Assembly (NCBI RefSeq): GCF_900099645.1
Contig: NZ_FMTL01000002.1
Location: forward strand, 994,334 to 1,058,333
Direction: 5' to 3'
Source of the DNA: Pseudomonas peli
GTDB taxonomy: Bacteria > Pseudomonadota > Gammaproteobacteria > Pseudomonadales > Pseudomonadaceae
DNA length: 64,000 bases
Both the position numbers and the translations under genes were made by a program. Under the pieces are notes generated by a model that searched no databases, was not told the origin of the DNA, and saw nothing but the letters and a program-made list of their open reading frames with translations. Within the stretch, counting starts at the first letter, position 1, and every line of letters starts with the position of its first letter. This document shows, one piece after another, positions 34,735 through 42,374 of the stretch.

Positions 34735-35066
34735 AGGCAATTGGTCGGTTTGGGCAGGCCCGCCAGCTTGGCGGCGAGTTTGGCAGGAGCGCCATTGAAC
34801 AGGCGATTGAGGTTCAGGCTATTGCCTTTCTCGGCGCCGATTTTCACGGCTATAAATTTGATCAGCGGACGGTTGGCCGGGGACAACTGAAATTCGTCGT
34901 AAAAGCTGCGCACCAGCCAAAGGATTTCCCAGTGTTCGGCACTCAGGCTGATGCCTTCACGTTGCGCCAGGGCTTGCGCGGTAGCTTCGGACCAATCCGC
35001 CAGGTCGAGCAGATAGCCGTCTTTGTCCAGCGCCAGGCTGCGACCCTCAACATTCAGCGTGGTCAT
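34731..35066 (-). CDS. tusE: Sulfur-relay protein TusE (DsrC family)
   Basis: 111 aa. TusE receives sulfur from TusD and hands it to MnmA for tRNA U34 thiolation. The DsrC fold is clear: DKDGYLLDLADWSEATAQALA, EHWEILWLVRSFYDEF, and the penultimate catalytic Cys110 in PTNCL. The second, upstream cysteine of the dissimilatory DsrC proteins is missing, as expected for TusE. ATGA overlaps occur on both sides. Confidence 0.93.
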   Translation of the reverse strand: MTTLNVEGRSLALDKDGYLLDLADWSEATAQALAQREGISLSAEHWEILWLVRSFYDEFQLSPANRPLIKFIAVKIGAEKGNSLNLNRLFNGAPAKLAAKLAGLPKPTNCL

Positions 35067-35362
35067 AGCCAGGTGTTTACCTTGTCGTATTGGCAGCTCA
35101 GCGCAACGAAGCCAGGGTAATCGACCAGTGTGAGGCGGGCTGGGAACACAAGGCCGCGAGCCTGCACGTCTTCATCCAACGCATACAGCGCAATGCTTTC
35201 AGGCATCAATTCAAGCGCCTGACGCTGCGCGCTGCCGTCCTGCAAGGCGTATACGGCATCACCGCAGAGCAGCAGGGCATCCTGGCTGCCGAGAATGCGC
35301 AGGCAACTGCTCAGGCGGCTATCGGTAAAGGGCGAGTGCGAAAGTACGTGCAAGGTAGCCAT
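35063..35362 (-). CDS. tusB: Sulfur-relay protein TusB
   Basis: 99 aa. Smallest subunit of the TusBCD hexamer; DsrH-like fold (MATLHVLSHSPFTDSRLSSCL, LLLCGDAVYAL, LTLVDYPGFVALSCQYDKVNTW). No catalytic cysteine is expected. It overlaps tusC (TGATG) and tusE (ATGA), indicating coupled translation. Confidence 0.9.
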   Translation of the reverse strand: MATLHVLSHSPFTDSRLSSCLRILGSQDALLLCGDAVYALQDGSAQRQALELMPESIALYALDEDVQARGLVFPARLTLVDYPGFVALSCQYDKVNTWL

Positions 35363-35721
35363 CAGAGCGTAATCACCTGGTCGTAACGGTCAATCAAGGC
35401 GCTTATTGAGGAATCATCGAGGCGCTCGACAGCGAGGCTGCTGGGTTGATCCTGCAGGCCACGTTCGGCCAGGCTGCGCTGCGAGACATACAGCGCCTCG
35501 ACACCGAACATCGGCAAGGCCTGCAGGTTGGCGCTGAGGTCTTTCTGCTGCAGGGTGGCCGGTTGCTGCGCGCTGCTCAGCTGGAATACACCGTCATCGA
35601 GAAACAGCAGGCCAATCGGCAAATCGAAGGCGCCGCCGGCCAGCGCGATATCCAGTGCTTCGCGCGCGCCGGGGCCGGACCAAGGCGCTTGGCGGCTGAT
35701 GACCAACAGCGACTTACTCAT
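35362..35721 (-). CDS. tusC: Sulfur-relay protein TusC
   Basis: 119 aa. DsrF-like subunit of TusBCD: KSLLVISRQAPWSGPGAREALDIALAGGAFDLPIGLLF. The start is MSKSLLVISRQ; an ATG five codons upstream lies inside tusD. GGAGGG lies about 10 nt upstream. One base separates it from the tusD stop. Confidence 0.9.
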   Translation of the reverse strand: MSKSLLVISRQAPWSGPGAREALDIALAGGAFDLPIGLLFLDDGVFQLSSAQQPATLQQKDLSANLQALPMFGVEALYVSQRSLAERGLQDQPSSLAVERLDDSSISALIDRYDQVITL

Positions 35722-35722
35722 C

Positions 35723-36115
35723 TCAAGGCCCTCCAAAGCACACTAGACGATCCGCCAGCTGCGCTGCTTCGTGCAACTGGCCCAGGCCAGAAAGCTCCCA
35801 GGTCGCATCCAGGTTGGCAGCCGTGCGCGAGTAGCGCTGGGCTTCATCGTCATTCAACACGCCACGGCGTAAGGCGGCGGCGATACACACCACGCCATCC
35901 AGCTGCTGCGCTTGCACAAATTCTCGCCATTCGCGGGGTAGGTCCACCTCATCCTGCGCGCAAACCACATTGCTCGAGGCGCTGTGTACGCCGTCCTGAT
36001 AAAAGAACAGCCGCACGATCTCATGCCCGCCCGCCAATGCAGCCTGCGCAAAACGCAGCGCACGGCGCGAGGAGGGCGCATGGGGAGGGGAGAACAGTGC
36101 GATGGCGAACTTCAT
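35723..36115 (-). CDS. tusD: Sulfurtransferase TusD
   Basis: 130 aa. Catalytic subunit of TusBCD (DsrE fold): FAIALFSPPHAPSSRRALRF, VRLFFYQDGVHSAS, and the active Cys77 in DGVVCIAAALRRGV, which takes sulfur from TusA and passes it to TusE. First gene of tusDCBE-ybiB. The element copy at 36187 and a terminator lie upstream, so its promoter should be between 36116 and 36187. Confidence 0.92.
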   Translation of the reverse strand: MKFAIALFSPPHAPSSRRALRFAQAALAGGHEIVRLFFYQDGVHSASSNVVCAQDEVDLPREWREFVQAQQLDGVVCIAAALRRGVLNDDEAQRYSRTAANLDATWELSGLGQLHEAAQLADRLVCFGGP

Positions 36116-36186
36116 AGCAAACCTGGCGAGCCAATTTGGCGGAATGATAAAGCTTGGGCCGCCAAGATGCGCGCGGCAGGCATAAA

Positions 36187-36262
36187 AAATGACAGGGAGT
36201 CATTTTTAACGTCGCTAGCGACGGCCCGGAGGGGGCGAGCCATGGATGGCAAGCATAAAAAA
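36187..36262. repeat. Dispersed intergenic repeat, copy 2
   Basis: Matches 5771-5846 along nearly its whole length (shared blocks TTTTTAACGTCG, AGCGACGGC and GCCATGGATGGC). It again stands immediately beside the A/T-flanked terminator of a minus-strand gene, here the Bax-inhibitor-type gene, in the same orientation as copy 1. Confidence 0.7.
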
Positions 36263-36284
36263 GCCCGCCGGAGCGGGCTTTTCA
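36256..36284 (-). terminator. Rho-independent terminator of the Bax-inhibitor-type gene
   Basis: The stem AAGCCCGC / GCGGGCTT is followed on the minus strand by a T run. It begins 13 bp past the stop. Confidence 0.85.
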
Positions 36285-36296
36285 CAGCAACTTAAA

Positions 36297-36965
36297 TCAG
36301 TCGTCGCTGCCCATGATGCCGAAAATCTGCAGCAGGCTGACGAACAGGTTGTAGATCGATACATACAGGCTGATGGTCGCCATGATGTAGTTGCGCTCGC
36401 CGCCATGGATGATCGCGCTGGTCTGGAACAGGATGCAGGCCGAGGAGAACAGCACGAAACCTGCGCTGATCGCCAGCTGCAGGCCGCTAATCTCGAAGAA
36501 GAAGCCAGCAACCATCGCGCCCAGCAGGACAAAGAAACCCGCAGTGATGAAGCCACTGAGGAAGCTCATGTCCTTGCGGGTGGTCAGTACGTAAGCAGAC
36601 AAGCCGCAGAACACCAGGGCCGTCATGGCGAAGGCCGAGCTGACAACTTCAGCACCATTGGCCATACCCATGTAGCGATTGAGGATTGGGCCGAGGGTGT
36701 AGCCCATAAAGCCGGTCAGGGCGAGGGTCGAAACCAGGCCCCAAGCCGAATTACGCAGTTTGGCGGTGAGGAAGAACAGGCCATAGAAGCCGATCAGCAC
36801 CACAAAGATATTCGGGTAAGGCACATTGGCGCGCTGCGCGATGTAAGCCACCAAGCCGCTGAAGGCCAGGGTGATGGCTAGCAGGCCATACGTGTTGCGC
36901 AGGACGCGGCTGACTTCTTGCTGCTCAACCTGCGTATGGTCAAGTGCATAATTGTGTTCGTTCAT
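36297..36965 (-). CDS. Bax inhibitor-1/YccA family membrane protein
   Basis: 222 aa with seven predicted transmembrane helices ([20 protein letters not shown] is the first). BI-1 family: E. coli YccA binds and restrains FtsH, and bacterial homologue YetJ is a pH-sensitive Ca2+ leak channel. The Asp pair near the C-terminus expected for that channel corresponds to the GSDD end here. The start [12 protein letters not shown] has AGGAGT 7 nt upstream. Last core gene before the tRNA/island junction. Confidence 0.9.
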   Translation of the reverse strand: MNEHNYALDHTQVEQQEVSRVLRNTYGLLAITLAFSGLVAYIAQRANVPYPNIFVVLIGFYGLFFLTAKLRNSAWGLVSTLALTGFMGYTLGPILNRYMGMANGAEVVSSAFAMTALVFCGLSAYVLTTRKDMSFLSGFITAGFFVLLGAMVAGFFFEISGLQLAISAGFVLFSSACILFQTSAIIHGGERNYIMATISLYVSIYNLFVSLLQIFGIMGSDD

Positions 36966-37097
36966 GGCGACACTCCTGAAATGGCTGATGGTTCCGTGAC
37001 CAAGGTCAGGCCCGATCATAGCAGAGGCGAATAAAGAGCCAACACGCAGAGTTTGACAGCGTGTTGCGTTCGGGTAAGATTGCCGCCCGCAAACGCC

Positions 37098-37167
37098 GGA
37101 AGCGTGGCAGAGCGGTTGAATGCAACGGTCTTGAAAACCGTCGAAGGGGAAACTCTTCCGTGAGTTC
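37098..37167 (+). pseudogene. tRNA-Ser(UGA), 5' part only, disrupted by island insertion
   Basis: Acceptor 5' strand (GGAAGCG), D arm, anticodon arm (ACGGT CTTGAAA ACCGT, anticodon TGA), the long serine variable arm and the 5' T stem GTGAG-TTC are present. The sequence then leaves the tRNA after position 37167: the expected GAATCTCAC, the acceptor 3' strand CGCTTCC and GCCA are absent. The T and acceptor stems therefore cannot form and the gene should be non-functional. The 70-nt remnant is, as far as I remember, identical to the pseudomonad tRNA-Ser(UGA) that normally sits here. Confidence 0.9.
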
Positions 37168-37176
37168 TTATACTAG
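37168..37176. other. Island left junction (attL-side)
   Basis: The switch from tRNA sequence to foreign sequence occurs at TTC|TTATAC, within the T-loop. The matching right junction, which should carry the missing tRNA 3' end, was not found before 64,000. Confidence 0.7.
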
Positions 37177-37196
37177 GATGCATTCAGTTGCATCTT
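37177..37196 (+). repeat. GTTGCAT decamer array A (2 copies)
   Basis: Two 10-bp units in tandem, GATGCATTCA and GTTGCATCTT, start 10 bp inside the island. The second is identical to the unit at 37489-37498. They are probably recombinase or accessory-factor binding sites near the crossover. Confidence 0.55.
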
Positions 37197-37230
37197 ATGA
37201 CTGGTTCTCAAGTAGCAACGTAGTAAAAAT

Positions 37231-37320
37231 GGGAAATTGGCAGAGTGGTTTAATGCTCCGGTCTTGAAAACCGGCGGACGCTAACGCGTCCCGGGGGTTC
37301 GAATCCCCCGTTTCCCGCCA
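37231..37320 (+). tRNA. tRNA-Ser(UGA), complete, island-borne
   Basis: 90 nt. Acceptor GGGAAAT pairs with GTTTCCC (one G-U), anticodon arm CCGGT CTTGAAA ACCGG with anticodon TGA, variable arm GGACGC-TAAC-GCGTCC and T arm GGGGG TTCGAAT CCCCC, followed by G and encoded CCA. All stems pair, so the gene looks functional. It differs clearly from the host copy disrupted 64 bp upstream (acceptor, anticodon stem, variable arm and T stem all differ) and lies inside the island. It reads the same codons, so it presumably replaces the lost host tRNA. A terminator follows. Confidence 0.95.
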
Positions 37321-37336
37321 TACACCTGAAAAAACA

Positions 37337-37369
37337 AGGGCTTAGATGAAAATCTAGGCCCTTTTTTTT
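37337..37369 (+). terminator. Rho-independent terminator of the island tRNA-Ser
   Basis: The stem GGGCTTAGAT / ATCTAGGCCC (with mismatches) around GAAA is followed by eight T. It lies 17 bp beyond the CCA end. Confidence 0.85.
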
Positions 37370-37437
37370 GGCTTTTTCGTATCAGGGGTGCGATCAAGAG
37401 CTTAAGGGCTTGGAGTCTAACAACACGCAACAGAAAA

Positions 37438-37498
37438 GTTGCATTCTGTTGCATTAAGTTGCATGTTGTTGTACAAGACTCACCCCTTGTTGCATCTT
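37438..37498 (+). repeat. GTTGCAT decamer array B (3 tandem copies plus one)
   Basis: GTTGCATTCT, GTTGCATTAA and GTTGCATGTT follow each other at exactly 10-bp spacing (37438, 37448, 37458). A fourth unit GTTGCATCTT lies at 37489, 4 bp before the proposed gmtY start. One helical turn per unit suggests binding on one DNA face, either for recombination or for autoregulation of gmtY. Confidence 0.6.
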
Positions 37499-37501
37499 GT
37501 C

Positions 37502-38947
37502 ATGACGGGAAGAAGAATTTTGAGCCGCTTGAAAGCACACCCCGGCCACCTTGACATCAAAGAAACCACACGTAACGGCAAGGCGACCTTTCGCCTGCTA
37601 GCCGATGACGAAATGATGTGCGAGTTTTTTGATGAGTGGGCGTACCAGCTGGCCATCAGCAAAAAATTCAGAACGGTCAAGGCCTATTGCTACGCGGTCA
37701 GCCGTTTTCTCAATTACATCTACGAAGTGATTGCGCAGCAGGGGTTCCTGACACCGATCCTACTCAGAGATGCCTTGGACTCCTACGAGAGCTACTTGGC
37801 ATATGGCGCTGACAGTGAGGCTCCACTGGCTGCGTCGACGGCAAAAGCTCTTGGGACAGGTGGTATTGGCGCTAGCTCCATAGACCTGCATTTCGTCGCG
37901 ATTAATAACTTCATTGATGCTAGCGAAAGGTTGCGGATCGGTCTCCAGCAGTTAGAGCAAGCTGGATATCTGTCTGACTCTAGTTTTTCAGTCTTACCGC
38001 TTTCGATGGAAAGATATCAAAAGGCCCCACTAAAAATAAAACAGGCTATAAAGTCAAAAAGCTGGCTTGCTGGCTGTATTGCGGGCGGGCTCAAGTCTAT
38101 AAAGGTAAAGGGGCTGGTCGCTAAGGCTAAAAATTCTGTTATTGCATACACCGATTGCAATGGTGGTGACGACCTTGTTTTCCCAATAGACAAATGCAAA
38201 GCGCTCATAGATAGCGCGAAATGTTTACGAGATAAAGTCTTGTGGAGCTTTATCGCGGCTTCAGGTTGCAGGATATCTGAAGCCCTGACATTGCTGGTTG
38301 ATGATATTAACCCCAGTGAAGGCAAGGTTAGAATTGTTGACCCTAACACTAGGAAAGACATTCTCGCAAAGTATATGTCTGCAAGTGCGATTGAAAAGCT
38401 TGATCACAAGGGGCGGATTACAGAAGAGACATTCTTGATAGAGCCATTTGCATCTATGTTTTGGATCAATCTAGATTTATATATTCAGGAGGAACGGGAA
38501 AAAGAGTCTCTCCGCCTCAGGCCCAAAAGACATCGTTTTTTGTTCCGCAATCTGAAGAACGGTGATGCGATGCCCTCGTCCTATCAAGCGACTTGGGAAC
38601 GATTCAATAAGGCGACAAAAGAGCTTGGGCTGAATAGCTATGGCTTTCATTCTTTACGGCATATGTATGGCTATTACTTAGTGAATTTCTGCCCGAATCC
38701 GTCTAGTCCGAATAAATTCGGGCTAGACCTTAAAATGGTTCAGAAATTCATGGGGCATAAAACTATTGAAGCAACGCAGCGTTATGCCAGAAAAGATGCC
38801 AAGCTGCTGGAGTTTACACTCTCCTCAATCAATATGCTCAGATTGAGAGACGATTCATTTAGCGTTGCTAATTCGCAAATAAAATACCTCGAAAACCAGT
38901 TGGGTAATATGAAAAAGTCTATTGGTCTGGAGGTTGGCTATGATTAA
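37502..38947 (+). CDS. gmtY: Tyrosine recombinase, gamma-mobile-trio GmtY type
   Basis: 481 aa from the ATG at 37502; the frame is open to 37439 but that part is the repeat array, and no start has a good Shine-Dalgarno. An N-terminal SAM-like core-binding domain (about residues 30-150; FFDEWAYQLAISKKFRTVKAYCYAVSRF) is followed by the catalytic domain with all signature residues: R257 (GCRISEAL), H383 and R386 (HSLRHMYG), H419 (MGHKT) and Y428 (TQRYARK). It should cut and join DNA at the tRNA-Ser site. It is AT-rich compared with the core. It overlaps the next gene by 8 bp. Identification as GmtY rests on the three-gene layout and sizes as I remember the family. Confidence 0.85.
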   Translation: MTGRRILSRLKAHPGHLDIKETTRNGKATFRLLADDEMMCEFFDEWAYQLAISKKFRTVKAYCYAVSRFLNYIYEVIAQQGFLTPILLRDALDSYESYLAYGADSEAPLAASTAKALGTGGIGASSIDLHFVAINNFIDASERLRIGLQQLEQAGYLSDSSFSVLPLSMERYQKAPLKIKQAIKSKSWLAGCIAGGLKSIKVKGLVAKAKNSVIAYTDCNGGDDLVFPIDKCKALIDSAKCLRDKVLWSFIAASGCRISEALTLLVDDINPSEGKVRIVDPNTRKDILAKYMSASAIEKLDHKGRITEETFLIEPFASMFWINLDLYIQEEREKESLRLRPKRHRFLFRNLKNGDAMPSSYQATWERFNKATKELGLNSYGFHSLRHMYGYYLVNFCPNPSSPNKFGLDLKMVQKFMGHKTIEATQRYARKDAKLLEFTLSSINMLRLRDDSFSVANSQIKYLENQLGNMKKSIGLEVGYD

Positions 38948-41900
38948 TCTCGATAAAAACGCTGCCGTATGGTTTGTCGATGATAGCCAGGTTGGAGTTG
39001 AGTTTAACAGGTCAGTGACTAATGTTAGGAAGTTATTTTTCAGTCTGCCAGAGTCAAATGTTCTTGCGGGTAGAACTTCATCACCCAATAAGCTGCGCAA
39101 ATTTTTTGAATTGGGGATTGATCTAAAAGGGTTCACAAGAAAGCAAGTCGAACAACTGATCACGTACGGCTTTAAGAAAACGTCTGTCAAATTGTCTGAT
39201 GTCGATGCTCGCTTTTCACAGTTGAAACCTACACACCTTCAAACCCTCTCTAATTTCTTCAGGTTTGCGTTCATTGATCTTTGGGCCAGGAAAAAATTCC
39301 TTGCGCCACTCTCATTGATGGGTGTGCTGCACCAAAATGAATTATATGACGCACTTAGCCTTGACTCCGGGGTAGAGACGCTAATACTGCTTCGCTCGAT
39401 GAGCCCCCAGTCTGCTTTGCCCAGCAGTATTCCTCTGAAGGACGACAGTAGTGGTCGGTTAGGTTTTTGGCTGCGATTGTTGCTGAGCACAACATTTTAT
39501 TCTGTTGAAGATATGAATGAGGCGGATATCAAGGTTTTATTCGGGGCTGCCAATGGTGTAGGTGATCTACCACTCAGGCGTCATTATGTTAACGATTTCT
39601 TGGTGACTCTCTCTAGAAACACACCTGCGATTGCAGATGTGGTCGAGAAAATTATTTCAGACTACAAAATTGCAAAAAAAGAAGAAAGAGAGCAGGCTTG
39701 TACAAAGAAGGCAAGGCATGCGCGGATGCATGAGCCTCAGGAACGCAAAAAAAGAAATAACCAATCATTGCTGATTAATCAATCAATGGCTGTCGCCGTT
39801 GAATATTCTTCTGGTGAATCTGCATTATCCTTAAGTGATTTTATCAAAAATCATTTAAAGCCAAGTCGGATTAAATTCATTTTCAATCGTGAAGATGGAG
39901 TCGATAACTCGCCAATTTATTCGCGCCTACCAAAAAAGGTGGACGATTTTTCTGACTTATTAAACGAGTTATTCAGGTCGTTTTTGAAGTCAAAGAACTA
40001 TCAGAAAGATTCTCAGCCGATATTTCTCCTGAATCTCGTTATGAGTTATGCTGCTGTCTATCTTCCTAGCTTTTACTTTCGGCGAGATCAATCGCTGGAT
40101 GACTATCCGACGTCCATGAATGATTTCCAATGCTCCTTATTTATTACTCGTGAAGCGACGATCTCTGATCGCGTACTAAAGGCAAGTAAAGAAATGCCGA
40201 TGACATTTCTTAACTATCTTGATCTGTGCGCAAAACAATATGAATGGACACAGGATACACATTATAGCCGCGTCCTAATGCTGGAGCAGTGGTGCCAATA
40301 TGTAGAAGATCATAATTCGATCATACCTAAATGTGATAAATTCAAAAGCACGTTTTCGCCTGCATGTTATCCAAAAATTCAGAAGCGGTATGGCACAGTT
40401 AAGAAGCCAATTCCCAGATCTTATTTCTCAACTTTTATTAGCATGCTGTATTCGCTTGAATACTTGGTAATGCATATAAATGACATGTTGGTGCAGGATG
40501 TCGTCAACGACGCAGGAAAAGCTGGATATCTGGGTAATTTCGGGATTCTTAATGGCGCTCTGTACAAGCCTACGTTAGGTGAGCTTCGAGAGAATATTGC
40601 CTGGAAAGGGATTTGGGGCAAAGAAGGGCAAAGTTATAGTTTAGTGGATCTAGATGCTCTTAACTACTGCCCTATTTTTTTTCATGAGGGAAAAGTTCAG
40701 AGGTTTGAGTTCCTGCCTAGATTTTACTCTTTTTCGAGTTATCAAATTGACGGGAGCTGGCAAGAGCGGATTGTTCCAAATCACATACGGGTCACGCAAT
40801 TGATGTGTGAAACGGGGCTGCGTCAAGCGCACCTTATTTGGCTTAATAAAGACAAGTATGACTGTGTTCTTGATCGCTACAATCAGAGCCAGCTCGCGCC
40901 GCTGTTTGTCAGCAGTGATAAATCCCACGGAGCCTGGACGGCAATTGTGTCTCGTCGTGTTTACGAGGTTCTGGATAGGCAGAGAACTTGGTACGATCAA
41001 TGTAGCGATCCAAGTTATCAGGAAGATTTGTGGTACGGGTTGAAAGAAGGAGCGCGATTCGGCAGATACAAGCCGTTGTTCCGATTGCCCAAATCAAATC
41101 AGACCCTATGGTACAATTTCCATATTTTCCCAACGCTGCTGCTCATTCTGCAATATTTCATTAAGGTTCAACTTGGAGATAAAGACGGTGCAGATCTTGT
41201 TTATCTAAAAGAAGGGAAAAACAAGCTGCCTTTTGATGATTACTCTTCAAAGTTTCTCAGTGGTATTGGTAAATCCTCTGTGAGGAGTGATCATACTCCA
41301 CATGGACTTCGTGCGGGCTTCGTATCTGAAGCGATGAACTGGCTTCCAGCGTCAATCATTGGCTCAATGATGACCGGTCAAACAGAGTCGTTGGTGTGGT
41401 ACTACACAGTTTCTGATACAGACAGTATGCCTAGCCATCAGCAGTTGCTTGAAAATTATCTAATGAAGAATATGGACAAGCTTAATGACGGTGATGCACC
41501 GGAGTTGGCTGAGGCAGTTCTTCGTGTGAACGCCAAGCTCATCAGCGATATTGAGACTGATCCTGAGGCGGCGATTCAGACTCACGGCCTCATGAGCTTG
41601 ACCGGGGTTAAAGAAGACAAAGATGGACTAGGAGTGCTCCGTGGTAAGCATTTCACTGAGCTTGCGCACAATCCGTGTCACATCTGTCCATTCAACAATA
41701 ACTGTCCTCAGGAAGTGGTTCGGGCGCTTGGTGGTGAGAGGATCTGCTCACTGTGTGTATATGCGATACGTGGTATTGTCCATCTTCCTGCAATTTGTGC
41801 TGAGAAGGATAAGTGCAAGGAAATGATGGCTGGTATTCTGAAGAAACTGAATGAATATCGCATTCGAAAGCCGTCTGCTCAGGATAAACAGGTTATGGAT

Positions 41901-42374
41901 AACCTTGAAAGTGAGCATGATCGCTATACTCGTGAGGTCTATGCTTACGAAGCCATCGAGCAGCAGCTTTACATGATGTCAAGGAATGGGCAGGGAGAAG
42001 GCTTTTTCTTGCAGGAGAAGGAGCAGTTACTCTCGCATTTTGAACGCGTGGAATTAACGTCTGCTGAGCATTTGATAAAACGCTTGGTTGATGTGCAAAA
42101 TTTTCCTGACACCTCCAGTCCAGAGTTGGACTCTCAGTTTGCCTATATGCGCGCGGTGATGCTCATGAAGGAGGGGAATATGCTGGAAGGTTTCAAGCCA
42201 ACCCCCAAAACTCCAGGTATGGCGCTCGCTACTCAGATTGCCAGCATGATTTCTACCGGCTCACTTGACGCTATGGATGTTTTCCGGATCGCTAGTGATC
42301 CCGTTAAGGCGTTAGTCATCGAAGAACCCGAAGTTAAACCCAGTCTAATTTTTAATTCCCCTGGGGATGTGTAA
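38940..42374 (+). CDS. gmtZ: Large recombinase-like protein, gamma-mobile-trio GmtZ type
   Basis: 1144 aa. The start at 38940 has TGGAGG 7 nt upstream and overlaps the gmtY stop (ATGATTAA). A tyrosine-recombinase-like catalytic domain sits at about residues 610-830: R628 (ETGLRQAHL), H788-x-x-R791 (PHGLRAGF) and Y821/Y822 (WYYTVSD). The second His position is Gln (MTGQT, about 814). A cysteine cluster follows at about residues 913-970 (CHICPFNNNC, RICSLC, CAEKDKC), which looks like a zinc-binding module. The N-terminal 600 residues have no recognised domain. It matches the size and place of GmtZ/VPA1269-family integrases. It is contiguous with gmtX. Confidence 0.82.
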   Translation: MINLDKNAAVWFVDDSQVGVEFNRSVTNVRKLFFSLPESNVLAGRTSSPNKLRKFFELGIDLKGFTRKQVEQLITYGFKKTSVKLSDVDARFSQLKPTHLQTLSNFFRFAFIDLWARKKFLAPLSLMGVLHQNELYDALSLDSGVETLILLRSMSPQSALPSSIPLKDDSSGRLGFWLRLLLSTTFYSVEDMNEADIKVLFGAANGVGDLPLRRHYVNDFLVTLSRNTPAIADVVEKIISDYKIAKKEEREQACTKKARHARMHEPQERKKRNNQSLLINQSMAVAVEYSSGESALSLSDFIKNHLKPSRIKFIFNREDGVDNSPIYSRLPKKVDDFSDLLNELFRSFLKSKNYQKDSQPIFLLNLVMSYAAVYLPSFYFRRDQSLDDYPTSMNDFQCSLFITREATISDRVLKASKEMPMTFLNYLDLCAKQYEWTQDTHYSRVLMLEQWCQYVEDHNSIIPKCDKFKSTFSPACYPKIQKRYGTVKKPIPRSYFSTFISMLYSLEYLVMHINDMLVQDVVNDAGKAGYLGNFGILNGALYKPTLGELRENIAWKGIWGKEGQSYSLVDLDALNYCPIFFHEGKVQRFEFLPRFYSFSSYQIDGSWQERIVPNHIRVTQLMCETGLRQAHLIWLNKDKYDCVLDRYNQSQLAPLFVSSDKSHGAWTAIVSRRVYEVLDRQRTWYDQCSDPSYQEDLWYGLKEGARFGRYKPLFRLPKSNQTLWYNFHIFPTLLLILQYFIKVQLGDKDGADLVYLKEGKNKLPFDDYSSKFLSGIGKSSVRSDHTPHGLRAGFVSEAMNWLPASIIGSMMTGQTESLVWYYTVSDTDSMPSHQQLLENYLMKNMDKLNDGDAPELAEAVLRVNAKLISDIETDPEAAIQTHGLMSLTGVKEDKDGLGVLRGKHFTELAHNPCHICPFNNNCPQEVVRALGGERICSLCVYAIRGIVHLPAICAEKDKCKEMMAGILKKLNEYRIRKPSAQDKQVMDNLESEHDRYTREVYAYEAIEQQLYMMSRNGQGEGFFLQEKEQLLSHFERVELTSAEHLIKRLVDVQNFPDTSSPELDSQFAYMRAVMLMKEGNMLEGFKPTPKTPGMALATQIASMISTGSLDAMDVFRIASDPVKALVIEEPEVKPSLIFNSPGDV

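Noticed and set aside
37438..37498. Possible CRISPR-like array
   Set aside because: Units are 10 bp without spacers or cas genes; better explained as phased protein-binding sites.
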